Assembly: GCA_004563195.1 (NCBI GenBank)
Contig: SFTJ01000076.1
Coordinates: forward strand, 1 to 9,971
DNA length: 9,971 bases
Direction: 5' to 3'
From: a bacterium
Lineage (GTDB): Bacteria; Bacteroidota; Bacteroidia; Bacteroidales; Muribaculaceae
The notes under the pieces were generated by a model. It ran no database searches, was not told the origin of the DNA, and saw only the letters and a list, made by a program, of their open reading frames with translations. Position 1 is the stretch's first letter. The number at the start of each line of letters is the position of its first letter. Positions 5,947-9,971 of this stretch are shown piece by piece. A program made the position numbers and the translations under genes.

Positions 5947-6288
5947 TTATTCCAACTTCGACAATGCCTCATCGAGCTCAAGAAGCTCCTGTTTTATGCC
6001 CTTCAGGCGCTCTATCACCTCAAATCGCTTGTCCACATTGGCGCGATTGCGACGAATCTGTTCCTGAGCAGCATCGAGTTTAAGCCCCTTCTCCTTCACA
6101 AGATAATACACCTTGCGTATGGTTTCGATGTCGGCAGGAGTGTAAAACCTTATGTTCTTGGCATTTCGGCGTGGCTTGATGATGGTAAATTCCTTCTCCC
6201 AATATCGCAAAGTGGTGGCAGGAATACCCAATATGGCAGCCACATCGCTGATTTTATAGAATTTTTTATTTAAGTCGTTGGTATCCAT
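5947..6288 (-). CDS. MerR family helix-turn-helix regulator
   Basis: A small DNA-binding protein of the MerR type. Counting from the ATG at 6288 (113 residues), the winged helix-turn-helix spans about 10-75. It includes KISDVAAILGIPATTLRYWEKEF (12-34), the wing residues RNAKNIRFYT (41-50), and the helix DIETIRKVYYLVKEKGLKLDAAQ (53-75). Residues 78-112 are a charged, Leu-rich helix suited to a dimer-forming coiled coil. No cysteine or ligand domain follows, so the signal is unknown. An in-frame ATG at 6336 is upstream, but it overlaps the TATCTTTG promoter element (6341-6334), so a transcript from that promoter would start after it; 6288 is therefore preferred. It diverges from alaS with overlapping promoters and converges on fprA with a shared terminator. 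Self-control or alaS control is possible but unproven. Confidence 0.88.
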   Translation of the reverse strand: MDTNDLNKKFYKISDVAAILGIPATTLRYWEKEFTIIKPRRNAKNIRFYTPADIETIRKVYYLVKEKGLKLDAAQEQIRRNRANVDKRFEVIERLKGIKQELLELDEALSKLE

Positions 6289-6319
6289 TTGCAAAAAACG
6301 TAATTTTGGAGTAATTTTG
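6288..6319 (+). promoter_or_regulatory. alaS: Promoter of alaS
   Basis: TTTG (6288-6291), 20 bases, then TAATTTTG (6312-6319), a full match to the Bacteroidetes consensus. The start would be near 6326, giving a leader of about 84 bases. The -33 element overlaps the merR start codon. A second TAATTTTG at 6301-6308 is an alternative -7 element. Confidence 0.6.
6300..6319 (+). repeat. Tandem 9-base direct repeat GTAATTTTG
   Basis: GTAATTTTG occurs at 6300-6308 and 6311-6319, 11 bases apart start to start, about one helical turn. Both copies contain a -7-like TAATTTTG and lie in the leader of the divergent merR gene. The pair could be two -7 choices or a binding site for the adjacent regulator. 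Confidence 0.5.
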
Positions 6320-6333
6320 TGGGCTAAGTGCAA

Positions 6334-6365
6334 CAAAGATAAACAATAAGTTTATTTTTTTCAAA
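6334..6365 (-). promoter_or_regulatory. Promoter of the MerR-like gene
   Basis: On the - strand, TTTG (6365-6362), 20 bases, then TATCTTTG (6341-6334): a full consensus match. Transcription should start near 6327 and give a leader of about 39 bases to the ATG at 6288. This supports the downstream start codon. Confidence 0.7.
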
Positions 6366-6409
6366 CAAAGCGATTAATAAATAACCAATTATATACAAAT
6401 TTTCAATCG

Positions 6410-9034
6410 ATGCTTACATCAAAAGAAACTCGAGAATCATTTATTGAATTCTTTCGCAGCAAAGGACACCAAATAGTGCCCTCTGCACCTATGGTCATCA
6501 AGGACGACCCCACACTGATGTTCACCAATGCCGGTATGAACCAGTTTAAGGATATTATTTTAGGCAATGTGGCTATTAAGTGGCCGCGCGTTGCCGATTC
6601 GCAAAAGTGCCTTCGCGTGAGCGGCAAGCACAACGACCTCGAGGAAGTGGGTCACGACACCTACCACCACACTATGTTCGAGATGCTCGGCAACTGGTCG
6701 TTTGGCGATTATTTCAAGAAAGAAGCCATCGATTGGGCTTGGGAATATCTCACCGAAGTGCTCAAAATTAACCCCGAGCACCTCTACGCCACCGTTTTCG
6801 AAGGGTTTGCTGCCGAAGGTCTCGAACGCGACAACGAAGCTGCTGCCATCTGGGAAAAGCACCTTCCCAAGGACCACATTATCAACGGCAACCGCCACGA
6901 CAACTTCTGGGAAATGGGCGATACAGGTCCTTGCGGCCCTTGCTCTGAAATCCACATCGACATACGAAGCGCAGAAGAGAAAGCACAAACTCCGGGCCGC
7001 GACCTCGTTAACGGCAATCACCCGCAAGTAATCGAAATTTGGAACCTCGTGTTCATGCAATATAACCGCAAAGCCGACGGCAGCCTCGAGCCGCTACCCA
7101 ACAAGGTTATCGACACCGGTATGGGATTCGAACGCCTCTGTATGGCTCTCCAAGGCAAAACTTCGAACTACGATACCGACGTTTTCCAACCGCTTATCAA
7201 CAAAATAGGCGAAATAGCACAAAAGAAATATGGCGACGACAAGCAAAGCGACGTGGCTATGCGCGTAGTGGCCGACCACGTTCGCACCATAGCTTTCTCG
7301 ATTGCCGATTCGCAATTGCCTTCCAACGCCAAGGCAGGCTATGTGATTCGCCGCATCTTGCGTCGTGCAGTGCGTTATGGCTACACTTTCCTCGGACAGC
7401 GCGAAGCATTTATGTATCGTCTCATCGACACTCTCATCGAATCGATGGGCGACGCTTATCCCGAAATCAAGAGCCAAAGCACTCTCATCAAGAGCGTAAT
7501 TAAGGAAGAAGAAGACAGTTTCCTACGCACTCTCGAAACCGGCATAAAGATGCTCGACAAGGTGATTGCCGACACCAAAGCTGCCGGCAAGGACAAAATC
7601 AGCGGTCGCGACGCATTTGTACTCTACGACACCTACGGATTCCCTCTCGACCTCACCGAACTCATCCTTCGCGAGAATGGTCTCGAAGCTAACATCGAGG
7701 AATTTGATGCCGAAATGCAGCAACAAAAGCAACGCGCCCGCAACGCTGCTGCCGTAGAAGCCACCGACTGGGTTGAACTCAAAGCCGGCGAAACCGAATT
7801 TGTTGGCTACGACCTCGAAGAAGTCGACACCGAAATTCTTCGCTATCGCAAGGTTAAGCAGAAAAACAACGAATTCTATCAGATAGTGCTCAGCCGCACT
7901 CCGTTCTATGCCGAAATGGGCGGTCAGGTGGGCGACAAGGGCAAACTCACTTGCGGCGACGAAGTAATAGAAATCTTCGACACCAAGCGCGAAAACAACC
8001 TACCCATCCACTTGAGCAAGAAGTTGCCAAGCGATGTTACCGAGACATTCCACGCTGCCATCGACAGCAAGGCTCGTCGCGCCATCGCTGCCAACCACAC
8101 TGCCACTCACTTGCTTCACGAAGCCCTTCGCGAGGTGCTCGGCACTCATGTTGAGCAAAAAGGCAGCTATGTTGATGCCAAGATGCTCCGCTTCGACTTC
8201 TCTCACTTCCAGAAGATGACTCAGGAAGAAATTCGCAAAGTGGAACGCCTTGCCAACGAGAAGGTGCGCATGGCTATTCCGCGCGATGAACGCCGCAATA
8301 TGCCTATCGCCGATGCTCGTGCTCTTGGTGCTATGGCACTCTTCGGCGAAAAATACGGCGACTCGGTGCGCGTAATCAAATACGGCTCTTCTATCGAACT
8401 TTGCGGTGGTACGCACGTAGCCAACACCGGCAACATTGGCCTAATCAAGATTGTGAGCGAAAGCAGCATCGCTGCCGGCATACGCCGCATCGAAGCCATC
8501 ACAGGCGAAAATGTGCAGGACGCCATCTATTCTATCGAGGACACTCTCGGCAAGGTGCGCGAACTGCTCAACAACACTCCTAACGTGCTCGTGGCTTTGC
8601 AGAAGTCGATTGCCGAAAACGCTTCGCTTCGCAAGCAAGCAGAGGAATATATGCACGAACGCGTCAAGAACTTGGCTAAGCAAGTCATCACCGATGCCGT
8701 AGAACTTGGCAATGTGAAGATTGCTTATCTTGCAGGTCCTTGCTTGGCCGAGGTGGTGAAGGGTGTGGCTTTCGAAATAAAGGCCTCCGTTAAGGAGAAT
8801 ATTATCTTCCTTGCTGCCACTCACGAGAATCAGCGTCCTATGCTCACCGTGTTGATTGCCGATAATCTTGTTTCCGACTCGCTCAATGCCTCGAAGATTG
8901 TTCGCGAAGCTGCCAAGCTTATACAGGGCGGTGGCGGCGGTCAGCCTCACTTCGCACAAGCCGGTGGTAAGAACATCGACGGCCTTTCGGCTGCTCTCGA
9001 CAAGATGAACGAACTGGTTCGTGCCGGGTTGTAA
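6410..9034 (+). CDS. alaS: Alanyl-tRNA synthetase
   Basis: Charges tRNA-Ala with alanine and hydrolyses wrongly attached Ser or Gly. The 874 residues match the usual bacterial length (E. coli about 876). The class II catalytic core comes first, with TNAGMNQFK (39-47), the RVSGKHNDLEEVG and TMFEMLGNWSFGDYFK blocks (69-81, 88-103), and motif 3 DTGMGFERL (235-243). The tRNA-recognition helices follow (about 250-460). The editing domain has zinc ligands H563 and H567 in HTATH, then C665 and H669 in CGGTH. The C-terminal domain ends in a glycine-rich GGGGGQPHFAQAGG (840-853). No key residue is missing and no frameshift is seen. The ATG at 6410 begins the canonical MLTSKETRESFIEFF. It has its own promoter, overlapping that of merR, and a strong terminator. 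I see no T-box-like leader. Confidence 0.98.
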   Translation: MLTSKETRESFIEFFRSKGHQIVPSAPMVIKDDPTLMFTNAGMNQFKDIILGNVAIKWPRVADSQKCLRVSGKHNDLEEVGHDTYHHTMFEMLGNWSFGDYFKKEAIDWAWEYLTEVLKINPEHLYATVFEGFAAEGLERDNEAAAIWEKHLPKDHIINGNRHDNFWEMGDTGPCGPCSEIHIDIRSAEEKAQTPGRDLVNGNHPQVIEIWNLVFMQYNRKADGSLEPLPNKVIDTGMGFERLCMALQGKTSNYDTDVFQPLINKIGEIAQKKYGDDKQSDVAMRVVADHVRTIAFSIADSQLPSNAKAGYVIRRILRRAVRYGYTFLGQREAFMYRLIDTLIESMGDAYPEIKSQSTLIKSVIKEEEDSFLRTLETGIKMLDKVIADTKAAGKDKISGRDAFVLYDTYGFPLDLTELILRENGLEANIEEFDAEMQQQKQRARNAAAVEATDWVELKAGETEFVGYDLEEVDTEILRYRKVKQKNNEFYQIVLSRTPFYAEMGGQVGDKGKLTCGDEVIEIFDTKRENNLPIHLSKKLPSDVTETFHAAIDSKARRAIAANHTATHLLHEALREVLGTHVEQKGSYVDAKMLRFDFSHFQKMTQEEIRKVERLANEKVRMAIPRDERRNMPIADARALGAMALFGEKYGDSVRVIKYGSSIELCGGTHVANTGNIGLIKIVSESSIAAGIRRIEAITGENVQDAIYSIEDTLGKVRELLNNTPNVLVALQKSIAENASLRKQAEEYMHERVKNLAKQVITDAVELGNVKIAYLAGPCLAEVVKGVAFEIKASVKENIIFLAATHENQRPMLTVLIADNLVSDSLNASKIVREAAKLIQGGGGGQPHFAQAGGKNIDGLSAALDKMNELVRAGL

Positions 9035-9080
9035 ACTCTCATTATGGCAATTAGTGCTTTTTGCACCATATTATAGTTAC

Positions 9081-9119
9081 AAAAGGGAAGCCGACTCGTC
9101 TGAACCTGCTTCCCTTTTT
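9081..9119 (+). terminator. Intrinsic terminator of alaS
   Basis: AAAAGGGAAGC (9081-9091) pairs with GCTTCCCTTTT (9108-9118) around a 16-base loop, and the stem runs into five Ts (9115-9119). It lies about 47 bases after the alaS stop codon and 60 before the ysxC start, so it should separate the two genes. A weaker GTGC/GCAC hairpin precedes it (9054-9066). Confidence 0.85.
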
Positions 9120-9179
9120 CTAAGAAACAGTTAACCGACATTTCATTATTTCACCTACCCAACCGACTATTTTTTCGTT

Positions 9180-9785
9180 ATGATTATCAAATCGGCTGAA
9201 TTCGAGATTAGCAATAGCACCGTAAGCAAGTGTCCCGCCACTTCGCGCCCCGAATACGCTTTCATAGGACGCTCTAATGTGGGTAAATCGTCGCTTATCA
9301 ACATGCTCACCGGGCGTAACGGACTCGCCAAAACTTCGTCCACACCAGGTAAAACAATGCTAATCAACCATTTTCTCATCAACGGCGAGTGGTATATCGT
9401 CGACCTTCCGGGCTATGGCTATGCGCGCCGCGGAAAGGAAAGCCGCGATGAACTCCGTCGCATGATTGAGGGTTATGTGCTTGGGCGCCAACAGATGACC
9501 AACTTGTTTATTCTCGTGGATTCGCGCCACGAGCCACAGAAAATCGATCTCGAATTTATGGAATGGTGTGGCGAAAACGAAGTGCCATTCAGCATCGTTT
9601 TCACCAAGATGGATAAACTCGGCAAGGTGGCGGGCGGTCGCAATGTGGCTGCCTACAAACAACGCCTTCTCGAAACTTGGGAAGAATTGCCTCCTATCTT
9701 TGAAACTTCGTCGGAGGATGGTCGTGGTCGCGACGAATTGCTCGATTATATTGAGCAAATCAATCGCTCACTATCTCAGCAATAG
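9180..9785 (+). CDS. ysxC: Ribosome biogenesis GTPase YsxC/YihA (EngB)
   Basis: A small, usually essential GTPase that helps late assembly of the large ribosomal subunit. The 201-residue protein has all GTP-binding motifs of the family: G1 GRSNVGKS (30-37), a G2 region with STPGKT (54-59), G3 DLPG in DLPGYGYA (75-82), G4 TKMD (142-145) and G5 SSE (177-179). The SRHEPQ segment (115-120) is typical of EngB and sets it apart from EngA and Era, and the length is normal. The start at 9180 gives MIIKSAEFEIS, the short N-terminal strand seen in relatives. It sits 145 bp after alaS, beyond that gene's terminator. No convincing promoter is visible between them, since the only TATTTTTT (9169-9176) is too close to the ATG. 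It may depend on read-through or a non-consensus promoter. Confidence 0.96.
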   Translation: MIIKSAEFEISNSTVSKCPATSRPEYAFIGRSNVGKSSLINMLTGRNGLAKTSSTPGKTMLINHFLINGEWYIVDLPGYGYARRGKESRDELRRMIEGYVLGRQQMTNLFILVDSRHEPQKIDLEFMEWCGENEVPFSIVFTKMDKLGKVAGGRNVAAYKQRLLETWEELPPIFETSSEDGRGRDELLDYIEQINRSLSQQ

Positions 9786-9824
9786 CACACTATTAATTCT
9801 TTCAACATAACACAACTCATTATT

Positions 9825-9871
9825 AAAGCCATCTGCACTACCCTCTTAGGGCAGTATCAGATGGCTTTTTT
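9825..9871 (+). terminator. Intrinsic terminator of ysxC
   Basis: AAAGCCATCTG (9825-9835) pairs with CAGATGGCTTT (9858-9868). ACT/AGT and CCCT/AGGG pairs extend the stem to a three-base loop CTT. Six Ts (9866-9871) follow. It lies 40 bases after the ysxC stop codon. Confidence 0.92.
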
Positions 9872-9909
9872 ATTATTGCTGTCCGATAAAACTTTTTTGA
9901 GCCGGGCAG

Positions 9910-9953
9910 AAAAAAATCAGGGCTGGCACCTATTGCAGGAGTCAGCCCTTTTT
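9910..9953. terminator. Second terminator, probably for a leftward gene entering from the right
   Basis: GGGCTGGC (9920-9927) pairs with GTCAGCCC (9941-9948), including one G-T pair, and an inner CCT/AGG (9929-9931 with 9937-9939) tightens the loop. Five Ts follow on the + strand (9949-9953). On the - strand the stem is followed by TGA and then seven Ts, the complement of the A-run at 9910-9916. It could act in both directions. Confidence 0.75.
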
Positions 9954-9955
9954 GG

Positions 9956-9971
9956 TTACTTTGCTTTTGCT
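9956..9971 (-). CDS. Possible C-terminal end of a leftward gene
   Basis: Read on the - strand, the last bases give Ala-Lys-Ala-Lys and then TAA (9958-9956). This falls two bases before a terminator that also works leftward. The placement and the Lys/Ala-rich ending suit the tail of a basic protein, but four codons cannot identify it. Confidence 0.35.

Noticed and set aside
6289..6336. Upstream start for the MerR-like gene (16 extra residues)
   Set aside because: The upstream ATG overlaps the consensus -7 element TATCTTTG, so a transcript from this promoter would begin after it. The extra residues also do not resemble MerR N-termini.
6320..6409. T-box or leader-peptide control of alaS
   Set aside because: The leader is A/T-rich, with no T-box sequence, no alanine-rich short frame and no terminator-like stem.
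1..9971. Defence system, CRISPR array, insertion sequence or prophage
   Set aside because: I found no array of repeats, transposase, integrase or phage-like gene. All recognised genes are core housekeeping or common metabolic types with even base composition.

Overview
The window looks like chromosomal core sequence from a Bacteroidales bacterium, possibly Muribaculaceae, though the family is a guess. Several signs point to this order. Genes lack Shine-Dalgarno sequences and have A-rich leaders. Promoters follow the Bacteroidetes pattern (TTTG, 19-20 bases, TAnnTTTG). A DUF3127 protein, a family largely confined to Bacteroidetes, is present. FtsH and alanyl-tRNA synthetase read like Bacteroidetes versions. 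I saw no mobile element, CRISPR array, tRNA or prophage.

Layout from left to right. Positions 1-350 hold no gene. They contain a consensus promoter firing leftward out of the window and a 119-base stretch with no G on the + strand. Next comes a leftward pair, rsfS then ftsH (2932 to 414), ending in an intrinsic terminator. A 313-bp divergent regulatory region separates it from a rightward DUF3127 gene (3246-3635), a TauE/SafE-type permease (3811-4536) and an A-type flavodiiron protein, fprA (4667-5830). A shared, branched terminator lies between fprA and the convergent MerR-like gene (6288-5947). The MerR-like gene and alaS (6410-9034) diverge from overlapping promoters. The GTPase gene ysxC (9180-9785) follows the alaS terminator. 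Two terminators and the probable last codons of a leftward gene close the window.

The genes are mostly translation and protein-quality functions: RsfS holds back ribosomal subunit joining, YsxC helps assemble the large subunit, AlaRS charges tRNA-Ala, and FtsH degrades membrane and regulatory proteins. FprA adds oxygen or nitric oxide detoxification, as expected in an anaerobe. Most transcription units appear to have one or two genes, each bounded by its own promoter or terminator.

I found no clearly new multi-gene system. The points most worth a second look are the DUF3127 protein with an SSB-like C-terminal tip, the face-to-face merR/alaS promoters with a tandem 9-mer, and the G-free tract beside an rRNA-leader-like promoter.
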